The translations under genes were made by a program, and so were the position numbers. Of a stretch of 64,000 bases of DNA, positions 51,656 through 59,680 are shown in pieces. Each line of letters begins with the position of its first letter. Within the stretch, counting starts at the first letter, position 1. Below the pieces are notes generated by a model. It had not been told where the DNA came from. It worked only from the letters and a program-made list of their open reading frames with translations, and made no database searches. This stretch comes from Fictibacillus enclensis (GTDB lineage: Bacteria; Bacillota; Bacilli; Bacillales; Fictibacillaceae). The stretch spans positions 1,426,001-1,490,000 of the forward strand of contig NZ_KQ758617.1 of the NCBI RefSeq assembly GCF_001457035.1. The letters are read 5' to 3'.

Positions 51656-53344
51656 ATGAACACAAGCCACTATCCTTATTGGCCGAAACGAGTCAGCAAA
51701 ACGCTGACTGTCCCTGAAACAACACTGTATGATAACTTGCTCGTTTCCGCACGCCGGTATCCAAAGAAAACGGCATTATCTTTTTACGGAGCCAGCATGA
51801 CCTATGAAAAACTGCTACAGCAGGTGGATCATATTGCCGGATATCTGCAGCAGGAACTGAACGTTCGGCAGGGTGACCGTGTCATGCTGTTTATGCAAAA
51901 TTCCCCTCAGTACATCATCTCTTGTTATGCCATCATGAGGGCGGGTGCGGTTGTAGTCCCATTAAATCCGATGAACACGGTGCATGAGCTGGAGTTTTAT
52001 ATCAAAGACTGTAAGATCGCGGCCGGGATTGTAAGCCAGGAGCTATATCCCCAGATTCAGCCGCTCTTATCAGGCACTTCCTTGCAGCAGATTTTAATCG
52101 GAGCATATTCTGATTACCTTAGCAGCGAAAGAATCTCTCACCATGTTCCAGCTTCTGTCCTGGAAAGCCGGCATCCGGTGAACCGTAAAAACCATCATTG
52201 CTGGCAAGAAGCGCTTGATCGGGAAATCCCTCCCTCTGACTATGAGGGCCATGCGGATGATATTGTTTGTCTGCCTTACACATCTGGAACAACAGGATTG
52301 CCAAAAGGCTGTGTACATACAAACCGGACGATACAGGCCAATGTTACAGGTGCGGTGAACTGGATGAACACCATGTCGGACAGCATTCACCTTGCGACGC
52401 TTCCACTTTTTCATGTGACGGGGATGCTTCACAGTATGCATGCTCCCATTTTTGCAGGTTCCCAAATCGCTGTGCTCACCCGGTGGGACCGAAACGCGGC
52501 TGCAGAAACCATTCAATCCGAGAGCGTAAGCCACTGGGTATGCATCAGCACAATGGTGATCGACTTTCTGTCTCATCCTGACCTTATGGATTATAATTTT
52601 TCGTCACTGTCGAGCATCGCAGGAGGAGGAGCGGCCCTTCCGAAGGCGGTGGGAGAAAAACTTTATCAGCTTCTAGGGGTGAAGTTTGTTGAAGGGTACG
52701 GCCTTTCCGAGACGATCTCTCATACGCATTTCAATCCGCCTGACCGGCCAAAGCTTCAGTGTCTCGGTATTCCTTCATTTGATGTGGACGCCCGCATCGT
52801 GGACCCTGCTTCATTAAAAGAGCTGGGAGTTGGTGAAATCGGGGAGATCGTCGTGGCCGGTCCGCAAGTGTTTTTAGAATATTACAACCGTCCGGAAGAG
52901 ACGAAGCAAGCCTTCTTTGAAAAAGACGGTAAACGCTTTTTCAGAACAGGAGATATAGGACGCTTTGATGAGGAAGGCTATTATTTTATGGTGGACCGGG
53001 TGAAACGGATGATCAACGCCTCGGGCTTTAAAGTGTGGCCGACCGAGGTGGAATCTCTCCTTTACGACCATTCTGCTGTACTGCAGGCATGCGTAGTCGG
53101 CATTCCTGATCCGAAACGCGGAGAAACGGTAAAAGCTTTCATTATTTTAAAGGAAGAACACAAGGGGAAAATAACGGAACAGGAGATCATTGACTGGTCC
53201 AAAGAGCACATGGCTGCCTATAAATGCCCGAGAACCATTGAGTTTAGAGAATCGTTTCCAACAACGGCCAGCGGCAAAATTCTTTGGAGAAAGCTGCAGG
53301 AAGAAGAAAAGTCCAAAAGGGAATCTATTTCAGCGTCTAAGTAG
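51656..53344 (+). CDS. AMP-forming acyl-CoA ligase 2 (LvaE-like)
   Basis: The 562-residue ANL ligase has YTSGTTGLPKGCVHTN, EGYGLSETISHTHFNPP, FRTGDIGRFDEEGYYFMVDR, KRMINASGFKVWPTEVE and catalytic Lys in TASGKILWR. AGGAGGG is six bases before ATG 51656, so this is preferred over the ATG three bases earlier. It is the last gene of the operon. Confidence 0.92.
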   Translation: MNTSHYPYWPKRVSKTLTVPETTLYDNLLVSARRYPKKTALSFYGASMTYEKLLQQVDHIAGYLQQELNVRQGDRVMLFMQNSPQYIISCYAIMRAGAVVVPLNPMNTVHELEFYIKDCKIAAGIVSQELYPQIQPLLSGTSLQQILIGAYSDYLSSERISHHVPASVLESRHPVNRKNHHCWQEALDREIPPSDYEGHADDIVCLPYTSGTTGLPKGCVHTNRTIQANVTGAVNWMNTMSDSIHLATLPLFHVTGMLHSMHAPIFAGSQIAVLTRWDRNAAAETIQSESVSHWVCISTMVIDFLSHPDLMDYNFSSLSSIAGGGAALPKAVGEKLYQLLGVKFVEGYGLSETISHTHFNPPDRPKLQCLGIPSFDVDARIVDPASLKELGVGEIGEIVVAGPQVFLEYYNRPEETKQAFFEKDGKRFFRTGDIGRFDEEGYYFMVDRVKRMINASGFKVWPTEVESLLYDHSAVLQACVVGIPDPKRGETVKAFIILKEEHKGKITEQEIIDWSKEHMAAYKCPRTIEFRESFPTTASGKILWRKLQEEEKSKRESISASK

Positions 53345-53372
53345 TTTTTGCACCGGTTCAGGCATTACAAGG

Positions 53373-53401
53373 GAAGACAGCGGACAAAAACCGCTGTCTT
53401 C
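53373..53401. terminator. Hairpin at the end of the acyl-CoA operon
   Basis: GAAGACAGCGG and CCGCTGTCTTC with a seven-base loop; the trailing T tract is weak. It separates the operon from a convergent gene. Confidence 0.6.
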
Positions 53402-54520
53402 TTACATTTCCATTGCTCCTTGTACGTTATAGGGAGAAAGATCGAGGTCCGGCTCCTGTCCGAGGGCAAGCATGGCCAGCTGCTTTCCGATGAACGGCCC
53501 CATGGTAAGTCCGGAAGCGCCAAGCCCGTTAGCAAACAACAAGCCTTCCCATCCGGGAATCGGGCCTACGACCGGCAGGAAACCGGGGGTAAATGGGCGG
53601 AAGCCGGTGCGTGCTTCTGAAAATTCCGCATCTGCCAGACCGGGAGCAGTGGCTATTCCTTTTGCAAAAACCTCATTCAATCCGCCGGCAGTAATCCTGG
53701 TGTCATAACCCTCAGGATCGTTTTCATGTGTAGCTCCGATTACAATTTTCCCATGATCAAATGCAAGGACATATTGATCACTAGGCGGCATGACAACCGG
53801 CCAGGAATTTGTTTTTTCCGAAATATTCAGGTGGGCGATTTGTGCTTTTTGGAAGGTGACCTTCATGTTCATGCCAAGTGGCTCGAGCAATGCATTGGTC
53901 CAGGCACCCGCACAAATAATCACAGTTTCTGCTTCATACGTTTTCTCCCCTGCTTGAACTCCGGTTATCTTTTTCCCCGTAAATAGCAGAGAAGCGCTAT
54001 CCCGAACATGTTGTGCCCCGTGTTTGACCGCACCGCGAATTAACGCATCCCGAAGTGCCCGGCCATCAACGCGGGCAGCTCCGCTTACATGAACCGACCC
54101 CATATCATCAGGCAGGAGAGGAAACTTCCGCTTTGTTTCTTCTGGCGTTAATTGTGTAATCTCTCCCATTTCCGGTGCATCTTCTTTTCGTTTCAATGCG
54201 CGTTCTTTCATTTTAAGCAGCTTTTCTTCGTCCTGATGCAGGCTGATGGCCCCTACTTGGGCGTAGCCGGTGTCAACTTCTCCATCTGCTTCAAGCTGGC
54301 TGATAATTTCAGGGTAAAATGCTGCTCCATTTTTCGCAAGAGCATACCATGCTTTGTTCCGGCGCTGAGAGATCCACGGACAAATGATGCCTGCAGCCGC
54401 ATCGGTTGCCTGTCCTCTGTCTTTGCGGTCAATGAGCACAACCTTCACATTTTGTTTACTTAACAGATAAGCCGCAGAGGCACCAAGAATTCCGCCGCCG
54501 ATAATAATAATGTTTTGCAT
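53402..54520 (-). CDS. FAD-dependent amino-acid oxidase-like protein (YurR type)
   Basis: The 372-residue DAO-family flavoprotein has the Rossmann motif IIIIGGGILGASAAYLLS, an ATDAAAGIICPW segment after it, ETVIICAGAWTNALL and C-terminal GFRPFTPGFLPVVGPIPG and FANGLGASGLTMGP. Length and features match B. subtilis YurR. It probably oxidises a secondary or primary amine such as glycine or a D-amino acid; the substrate is unknown. Convergent with the acyl-CoA operon and not part of it. Confidence 0.88.
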   Translation of the reverse strand: MQNIIIIGGGILGASAAYLLSKQNVKVVLIDRKDRGQATDAAAGIICPWISQRRNKAWYALAKNGAAFYPEIISQLEADGEVDTGYAQVGAISLHQDEEKLLKMKERALKRKEDAPEMGEITQLTPEETKRKFPLLPDDMGSVHVSGAARVDGRALRDALIRGAVKHGAQHVRDSASLLFTGKKITGVQAGEKTYEAETVIICAGAWTNALLEPLGMNMKVTFQKAQIAHLNISEKTNSWPVVMPPSDQYVLAFDHGKIVIGATHENDPEGYDTRITAGGLNEVFAKGIATAPGLADAEFSEARTGFRPFTPGFLPVVGPIPGWEGLLFANGLGASGLTMGPFIGKQLAMLALGQEPDLDLSPYNVQGAMEM

Positions 54521-54661
54521 GAATCAGCATCCTTTGTTTAGAAAATTCCTCTTTTATTATAACCGAATCCTTTCATGGAGAAAAAAGTCCATTTTATGTA
54601 TAATAAGAGATGTTGAACACTTTGACAGAATGAAAACGAAGTTGAAAGAGAGTGGAACATA

Positions 54662-55381
54662 ATGGGACGTAAATGGAACAATATTAAAGAAAAAAAAGCG
54701 TCAAAAGACGCAAATACAAGCCGGGTCTACGCTAAGTTTGGCCGTGAGATTTACGTGGCAGCCAAGCAGGGCGAACCGGATCCTGAATCCAACCAGGCAT
54801 TAAAAGTCGTGCTGGAGCGTGCAAAAACATACAGCGTGCCGAAAACCATCATTGACCGTGCGATTGAAAAAGCGAAGGGCGGTTCAGATGAGACGTATGA
54901 TGAACTGCGCTATGAGGGATTCGGCCCTAACGGTTCGATGGTGATCGTCGATGCGCTGACCAATAACGTGAACCGTACCGCAGCGGAAGTTCGCGCTGCC
55001 TTTACGAAAAACGGAGGAAACATGGGAGTGTCCGGATCGGTTGCTTATATGTTTGATGCAACGGCTGTTTTTGGAATCGAAGACAAAACGGAAGAAGAAG
55101 CAATGGAAATTCTTCTTGAAGCCGATGTCGATGCGCGTGATATCATACAAGAAGATGATGCTGTGATCGTTTATGCGGAACCGGATCAGTTCCACGCGGT
55201 TCAGGAAGCGTTCAAGCAGGCAGGCGTAACCGACTTTACAACGGCTGAACTGACCATGCTCGCACAAAACGATGTAAGCTTGCCGGAAGATTCACAGGTG
55301 CAGTTTGAAAAGCTGATCGATACACTCGAGGATTTGGAAGATGTCCGCCAGGTGTACCATAACGTTGATTTGGGCGAATAA
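54662..55381 (+). CDS. YebC/PmpR-family regulatory protein (YeeI type)
   Basis: The 239-residue protein has [48 protein letters not shown] and [20 protein letters not shown]-like sequence (here TNNVNRTA), and matches B. subtilis YeeI in length and type. YebC-family proteins act as transcription regulators or as translation factors that help ribosomes on proline stretches. Which applies here is not readable. Monocistronic, with a terminator eight bases on. Confidence 0.93.
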   Translation: MGRKWNNIKEKKASKDANTSRVYAKFGREIYVAAKQGEPDPESNQALKVVLERAKTYSVPKTIIDRAIEKAKGGSDETYDELRYEGFGPNGSMVIVDALTNNVNRTAAEVRAAFTKNGGNMGVSGSVAYMFDATAVFGIEDKTEEEAMEILLEADVDARDIIQEDDAVIVYAEPDQFHAVQEAFKQAGVTDFTTAELTMLAQNDVSLPEDSQVQFEKLIDTLEDLEDVRQVYHNVDLGE

Positions 55382-55388
55382 TGAAAGT

Positions 55389-55417
55389 AAAAGACCTTGA
55401 TAGCCAAGGTCTTTTTT
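55389..55417. terminator. Bidirectional terminator
   Basis: AAAAGACCTTG and CAAGGTCTTTT with a five-base loop; the minus-strand HNH gene ends within it. Confidence 0.88.
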
Positions 55418-55718
55418 ATGTTCTCCTTTTTCGCTCTCTTGATTTCCGGGTTCGGATCAGCCTCGAAGCCGGTTGTTTTCTGATCCATTTAATGAATTTT
55501 CCTATTTTTTCATCTTCTCTGAGTAGAGGAATAGTATTTAGTCGTGCCGCCAGCTCCTCGTTGGTGTAAAGGGCATGGATTTGCTTATGACAGGGCAAAC
55601 AAAGGGAGGACGTCGGTTTAAATGTGCCCCCCATTTCCTTTGGAGTCAGATGGTGTATTGTCGTTTCTGCGTTTTCTCTCCCGCATAATTCACACGTTCC
55701 AAGCGCATTTTTTGGCAT
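55416..55718 (-). CDS. Small HNH-endonuclease-domain protein
   Basis: The 100-residue protein has Cys pair 1 (CELCG), the HH motif in TIHHLTPKEMGG, Cys pair 2 (CLPCHKQIHALYTNEELA) and a basic C terminus. The four Cys bind a structural zinc and the His-Asn-His finger binds the catalytic metal. Such short HNH proteins occur in Bacillaceae genomes outside phages; the role is unknown. Confidence 0.87.
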   Translation of the reverse strand: MPKNALGTCELCGRENAETTIHHLTPKEMGGTFKPTSSLCLPCHKQIHALYTNEELAARLNTIPLLREDEKIGKFIKWIRKQPASRLIRTRKSRERKRRT

Positions 55719-55806
55719 GGCTACAACCTCACTTTTTTCTCTTCTTAACTATGTCACCCATTTTTGTGAAAAATAAACGCTTTTGGCTCAGACCCATGAA
55801 ACTAGC

Positions 55807-55828
55807 AAGTTTTTCAGCTGAAAAACTT
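55807..55828. repeat. Perfect 22-bp palindrome
   Basis: Each arm reads AAGTTTTTCAG, with no loop. It lies 74 bases ahead of the small membrane-protein/SpoIIP genes and 89 bases upstream of the divergent HNH gene start. A dimeric-repressor operator is one possibility. Confidence 0.6.
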
Positions 55829-55901
55829 CTGTCAAATTCAGAATAAACTCTCGCAATCTGAATATAGTTTACTAGAAACGAAATGGAAGAAGGGAAATGA
55901 C

Positions 55902-56081
55902 ATGGGACTTCAGGAAGTTTACTTCTGGCTGCTGATGATGATCGTTACCACCGTTTACAGTTATTTGTACCTCTCGCCGTTATTTACTGTCAGCTTTTTT
56001 ATAACCGGCTTAATTATGGCCAGTCTGGTGTATATGGCCGTTGAGATTAAGGAGGAGGAATGGGATGAGAAACAGCAATAA
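55902..56081 (+). CDS. 59-residue membrane protein overlapping the SpoIIP gene
   Basis: ATG 55902 follows GAAGGGAAATG. The 59-residue product has two hydrophobic segments (about 8-27 and 29-48) joined by a short Leu-Ser-Pro turn and ends in an acidic tail (EIKEEEWDEKQQ). Its stop lies 17 bases inside the SpoIIP gene, so the two are translationally coupled. I recognise no family; the coupling suggests a partner of the sporulation protein at the septal membrane. Confidence 0.65.
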   Translation: MGLQEVYFWLLMMIVTTVYSYLYLSPLFTVSFFITGLIMASLVYMAVEIKEEEWDEKQQ

Positions 56082-57213
56082 TCGGGTTTTCTCAACAGGT
56101 TTGAAGATTTCTCTCTTGAGCATTCTTCTTTTTTTTATTGCCGGTTTTATCTCATCCGCTGAATTCAAGTTTGATGTTTCATCTTCTATTGTGAAGAAAT
56201 GGTTCAATAACTTTACCGCTGAAGCGATGGTGTATGCGATTGGTTCAGAGAATCCGTACTATACGCAGGTGCTGCCTAAAGAAAGCAAGCCGCCGGCTCT
56301 ATCTTCTGTGATGCTGCAGCTCATGACGAGCCTGCGGCCGGGAGATCCCCGCAGCCTTCTCGGTTCGGAGCTGCCGGGCTTTGCTATTTTTGATTCTGAA
56401 ATTTATATTGCCGGTAAAGGAACCAATTATTCCACGCTGCCAATCGAGCCTACGCTTCCTTTGCAAGAGGTATTGCAGCCGAATGAACCGAACGAAAAGA
56501 ACGCGGAAGTGGAGCAGCCGGAAAAGAATCTTCCGCCTCCTAAGCAAAACACGGAAGGACAAGTTGTTTATATCTACCATTCCCACAGCTATGAATCATT
56601 CAGACCGGTGTTAAAAGGCGGAAAGTTCACGAGCACGGATCCGAAGACCAACATCATTTCTGTCGGGGACCGGCTAAAACAGGATTTAGAGACGCGGGGA
56701 ATCGGGGCATCGCATGATACGTCAAATGTCGGAGAAAAGCTAAACGCGAGGAAATGGGGAACAGGCAAGGCCTATGCTCTCTCGCGAGAAACCGTCCAGC
56801 AGGCTATTGCCCAAAACCGAAGGCTTTCTTATTTCGTTGATATTCATCGCGATTCGCAGCCAAGAAAGCTGACAACGATCTCCATCAAAAACCAGGATTA
56901 TGCGAGGATTTGTTTTATCGTTGGCCGGGAGCATCCTTCGTTTCAAAAGAATTTGCAGCTTGCCGAAGAGCTCAACCGCCGGGTCAACCAAAAATATCCA
57001 CACCTGAGCAGGGGGGTCATCATCAAAAACAAATATGAAGGAAACGGCATTTATAACCAGGATCTTTCCAATAATGCCATGCTGATTGAAATCGGCGGCA
57101 TTGATAATGACTTCCGTGAATTGTATCGAACCACCGACGCGTTTGCCGATGTGTTTGGCGACTTTTACTGGCAAGCAGAGAAGGTTAACGGCGGGGAAAG
57201 AAAGAAAGAATAA
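56065..57213 (+). CDS. spoIIP: Stage II sporulation protein P homologue
   Basis: The 382-residue protein has one N-terminal transmembrane helix (about residues 15-34), a linker with Pro/Glu-rich stretch, and a C-terminal amidase/endopeptidase domain: VYIYHSHSYESF (zinc His), VDIHRDSQPR and AMLIEIGGIDNDFRELYRT (catalytic Glu region). SpoIIP degrades septal peptidoglycan during forespore engulfment with SpoIID and SpoIIM. It is normally next to gpr; here that neighbour is missing, so it may be a second copy. GGAGGAGGA precedes ATG 56065, inside the upstream gene. Confidence 0.88.
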   Translation: MRNSNNRVFSTGLKISLLSILLFFIAGFISSAEFKFDVSSSIVKKWFNNFTAEAMVYAIGSENPYYTQVLPKESKPPALSSVMLQLMTSLRPGDPRSLLGSELPGFAIFDSEIYIAGKGTNYSTLPIEPTLPLQEVLQPNEPNEKNAEVEQPEKNLPPPKQNTEGQVVYIYHSHSYESFRPVLKGGKFTSTDPKTNIISVGDRLKQDLETRGIGASHDTSNVGEKLNARKWGTGKAYALSRETVQQAIAQNRRLSYFVDIHRDSQPRKLTTISIKNQDYARICFIVGREHPSFQKNLQLAEELNRRVNQKYPHLSRGVIIKNKYEGNGIYNQDLSNNAMLIEIGGIDNDFRELYRTTDAFADVFGDFYWQAEKVNGGERKKE

Positions 57214-57235
57214 AGAGCTGAATTTTCAGCTCTTT
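57211..57235 (+). terminator. Hairpin after the SpoIIP gene
   Basis: TAAAGAGCTGAA and TTCAGCTCTTTA around a short loop, with a weak T tract, so partial read-through into the next gene is possible. Confidence 0.55.
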
Positions 57236-57258
57236 ATTTGTGCAAAGGAGAGGAAGAT

Positions 57259-57747
57259 ATGGAAACGATTGAATATGAATGGGTGAAACAGACAAGAAAA
57301 ATTATGCTGGACGTTTGCGGTAACCTGACAACCGAAATGCTGACTGCAAACGTGGAGGGATTTGGCTATCCATCGATCCGCAATCTACTGGTTCATACAG
57401 CAGATTGCTACTACGCCTGGCTGGGCTCCTTTCTTTTGCTGAGGACCAAAACACCGCTCACTCCAAAAGACAAATTTGAGGAGATGAGCCTGAACGACAT
57501 CAGGGAAAGGTTTTCACAAGTTGATCTTTACGTGAAAGATATTTGGAGTGAGTATGACGGAAGGATGGATGAACCTGTCAATAGAATCATCCCGTGGAGA
57601 GATACCGGGGAGTCTCTTTCCATGACGCCAAGACAGTTGTTGTTTCATACAGTGACTCATGAATTTCATCATAAAGGACAAGTCATGGCGATGATGCGGC
57701 AGCTGGGGATGAAACCGCCAAATACAGATGTTTTGGGAGTGGATTAA
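57259..57747 (+). CDS. DinB-family protein
   Basis: The 162-residue four-helix-bundle protein has the DinB metal triad: His in LLVHTADCYYAWLG and two His in VTHEFHHKGQVMAMMRQLG. AAAGGAGAGG precedes ATG 57259. Family members bind nickel or zinc and several act as thiol transferases or are DNA-damage induced; no specific role can be given. Confidence 0.9.
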   Translation: METIEYEWVKQTRKIMLDVCGNLTTEMLTANVEGFGYPSIRNLLVHTADCYYAWLGSFLLLRTKTPLTPKDKFEEMSLNDIRERFSQVDLYVKDIWSEYDGRMDEPVNRIIPWRDTGESLSMTPRQLLFHTVTHEFHHKGQVMAMMRQLGMKPPNTDVLGVD

Positions 57748-57977
57748 AATGAAATAATTTCACGTACCGTATTTGTAATATATAAAATAAATAATGAATA
57801 AAAAATATTTTCATCATACCTCTCGTCATAATTCAAATATTTCTGAAAAAGTGGTACACTAAATTTACGATATGCAAAACTGAGTTTTATATTATAGAAC
57901 AATTAAATAGTCATTACATAACAAGCTCAGTTGATATTTCTTAAGTCCAACCAGCACACGAAAGAGGAGAGATGAAA
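57748..57977. other. Intergenic region ahead of the DapA-family gene
   Basis: AT-rich, no gene. It contains the second copy of the 21-bp motif (57755-57775) and a -10-like TACACT at 57855-57860 without a convincing -35. Confidence 0.4.
57755..57775 (+). repeat. Copy B of the unexplained 21-bp motif
   Basis: It shares 20 of 21 bases with the copy at 9547-9567, with core ATTTCACGTACCG and AT-rich flanks on the 3' side. Confidence 0.5.
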
Positions 57978-58898
57978 ATGCCTGTAAAATTCCAGGGAGT
58001 GATCCCGCCAATTCCAACCATCCTTCATAATAAAGGGAAATTAGATGAAAAGGGTATGGGAGCACTTATCGACTTTTTAATTGAATCAAAGGTTGATGGG
58101 TTATTTTTTCTTGGATCCGGCGGAGAATTCAGCCAGATGCCAATCGCACTAAGAAAGGAAGTCGCAGCCTTTGCTATCCGTTATGTCAATGGACGGGTTC
58201 CGGTATTAATCGGAACTGGGACCCCAAGCACAATGGACACCCTTGAGTTAAGTCACCATGCCAAGGATGCGGGAGCAGATGGCATTGTTGTCATTAATCC
58301 ATACTATTGGACTCTTACAGAGGAGAACCTTTTCAAGCATTATGCCGACATCGCTGAAGCTATTGATTTGCCAATCTTGTTGTATAACTTTCCGGGTCTT
58401 ACCGGACAGGACCTTTCGCCAGAATTTGTACTCCGGCTGGTGAAAGCGTATCCCAATATTGTCGGAATTAAAGAAACAGTAGAGTCTGTAGGACATACTA
58501 GGGAAATGATTTATACCGTTAAGTCATATAAAGAAGATTTTGCGGTGTTCTCCGGTTATGACGATCATTTTCTTAATACCTTATCTCTGGGAGGAGATGG
58601 TTCGATCCCTCTTACCGCCTCATTTGTACCGGAATTCTCTGTTGGTATCTACCAGGCGTTTAAGAAAGGAGATTACAAAAAGGCAATTAAATTGCACAGA
58701 AAACTGGCACCAACCCTTTCACTGTATAAACTGGACTCTCCGTTTGTGAATGTGGCCAAAGAGGCGATTGCTCTGCGCGGGATTGATATCTCGACGGATG
58801 TGTTGGCACCTGCACGGCCATTAAATGAGGAGAAGAAAGCACAAATAAAAAGCTTCCTGTCACAGCTCCTGGATGAATCGGCAGTTTTAGTAAAATAA
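57978..58898 (+). CDS. DapA-family aldolase/synthase
   Basis: The 306-residue TIM barrel of the dihydrodipicolinate synthase family contains FLGSGGEFSQM (carboxylate-binding loop), ILLYNFPGLTG with the catalytic Tyr and VGIKETVES with the Schiff-base Lys. The GGEF in place of GTTGE and the NFP loop point to the YagE-like 2-keto-3-deoxy-sugar-acid aldolases rather than DapA itself. ATG 57978 is eight bases after AGGAG; ATG 57972 is only two bases away. It stands alone, so the pathway is open. Confidence 0.87.
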   Translation: MPVKFQGVIPPIPTILHNKGKLDEKGMGALIDFLIESKVDGLFFLGSGGEFSQMPIALRKEVAAFAIRYVNGRVPVLIGTGTPSTMDTLELSHHAKDAGADGIVVINPYYWTLTEENLFKHYADIAEAIDLPILLYNFPGLTGQDLSPEFVLRLVKAYPNIVGIKETVESVGHTREMIYTVKSYKEDFAVFSGYDDHFLNTLSLGGDGSIPLTASFVPEFSVGIYQAFKKGDYKKAIKLHRKLAPTLSLYKLDSPFVNVAKEAIALRGIDISTDVLAPARPLNEEKKAQIKSFLSQLLDESAVLVK

Positions 58899-59201
58899 TC
58901 ATTTGCCTCGAGCAAATGCGAAAAGCCCAATTTCTCGGATAATCCTATGAAATCGCGAGCGTTTATTGATGAAATTTAGCCATCCCTAATCAGTTCCTTA
59001 CATAGGCGAGACCTGTTTTTACAACAAAGCTTTCTATGAAAGATATGTGTTTAAGTACAGTGACCAGTAAATTAAAAATATGTGATATAAATTTTCTATA
59101 TCTGAACGAAAAAAGCCTGATTTCTCAGCATTTAAGTTGAAAAATCAGGCTTTTTTGATGTTTAAGAATCCAAGAACAATAATATTCTTAACATTCGGTT
59201 A
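58899..59201. other. Intergenic stretch with one terminator
   Basis: No gene or RNA that I recognise until the terminator at 59109-59156. The region is AT-rich. The terminator lies 210 bases after the aldolase stop, so the transcript would have an unusually long 3' tail, or a separate short RNA ends there. Confidence 0.4.
59109..59156. terminator. Bidirectional terminator
   Basis: AAAAAAGCCTGATTT and AAATCAGGCTTTTTT pair perfectly, with an 18-base loop. Confidence 0.88.
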
Positions 59202-59231
59202 TTGACGGAACAGAAACTCTTTCGATATAAT
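59202..59231 (+). promoter_or_regulatory. Promoter of the coiled-coil/amt operon
   Basis: TTGACG, 18-base spacer, TATAAT. This is the best SigA-type promoter in the window. Confidence 0.8.
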
Positions 59232-59247
59232 GTTAGAAAATATAACA
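59231..59247 (+). promoter_or_regulatory. GlnR/TnrA box
   Basis: TGTTAGAAAATATAACA fits the GlnR/TnrA consensus TGTNAN7TNACA at every fixed position. It overlaps the last base of the -10 and the start site, a position that predicts repression. This agrees with nitrogen control of ammonium transport in Bacillus. Confidence 0.85.
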
Positions 59248-59269
59248 TTGAATTGTAAGGGGTATTTAC

Positions 59270-59680
59270 ATGATCGTACAGGATGAGCTCAATCAAAATG
59301 TGATTATGCATATGGCGGAAACTGAATTACTGGAGATACTTCACTTTATTCGCACGAAAAAAGAACAAGAGATTGACAAAATTAAAAGCAAGATTAATAA
59401 ATACGTACAAAAGAAAAATGCCGAGGAAACCTTCTATCAATCGCTGTCCCCCATGAGAAAATTATTTACCGGCCGTTCGCCGAGCCATCATCAGGCTGTT
59501 GAATATATCGCTCATGTAAAAGAGCCGTTACAGCAGATTGAGCGTCTAAAGCAGGGACTTTTTGAACTCAATCATTCCATACGCTCTCTGCAGGAAGAAC
59601 ACAGGGAAGAAATAACGCTATCAACGTCCATTTTTAGAGAAGTAAGAAATAATCATAGAATGGGGAACTTTTCATCATGA
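59270..59680 (+). CDS. Coiled-coil protein co-translated with the ammonium transporter
   Basis: The 136-residue soluble protein is mostly helical, with charged heptad-like stretches (about 20-52: RTKKEQEIDKIKSKINKYV; about 85-120: EPLQQIERLKQGLFELNH). There is no membrane segment. The stop overlaps the amt start by four bases (ATGA), so the two are made together under the nitrogen-controlled promoter. I do not recognise the family. A role in regulating or scaffolding the transporter is an attractive inference, since no P-II (glnK) gene is adjacent. Confidence 0.8.
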   Translation: MIVQDELNQNVIMHMAETELLEILHFIRTKKEQEIDKIKSKINKYVQKKNAEETFYQSLSPMRKLFTGRSPSHHQAVEYIAHVKEPLQQIERLKQGLFELNHSIRSLQEEHREEITLSTSIFREVRNNHRMGNFSS

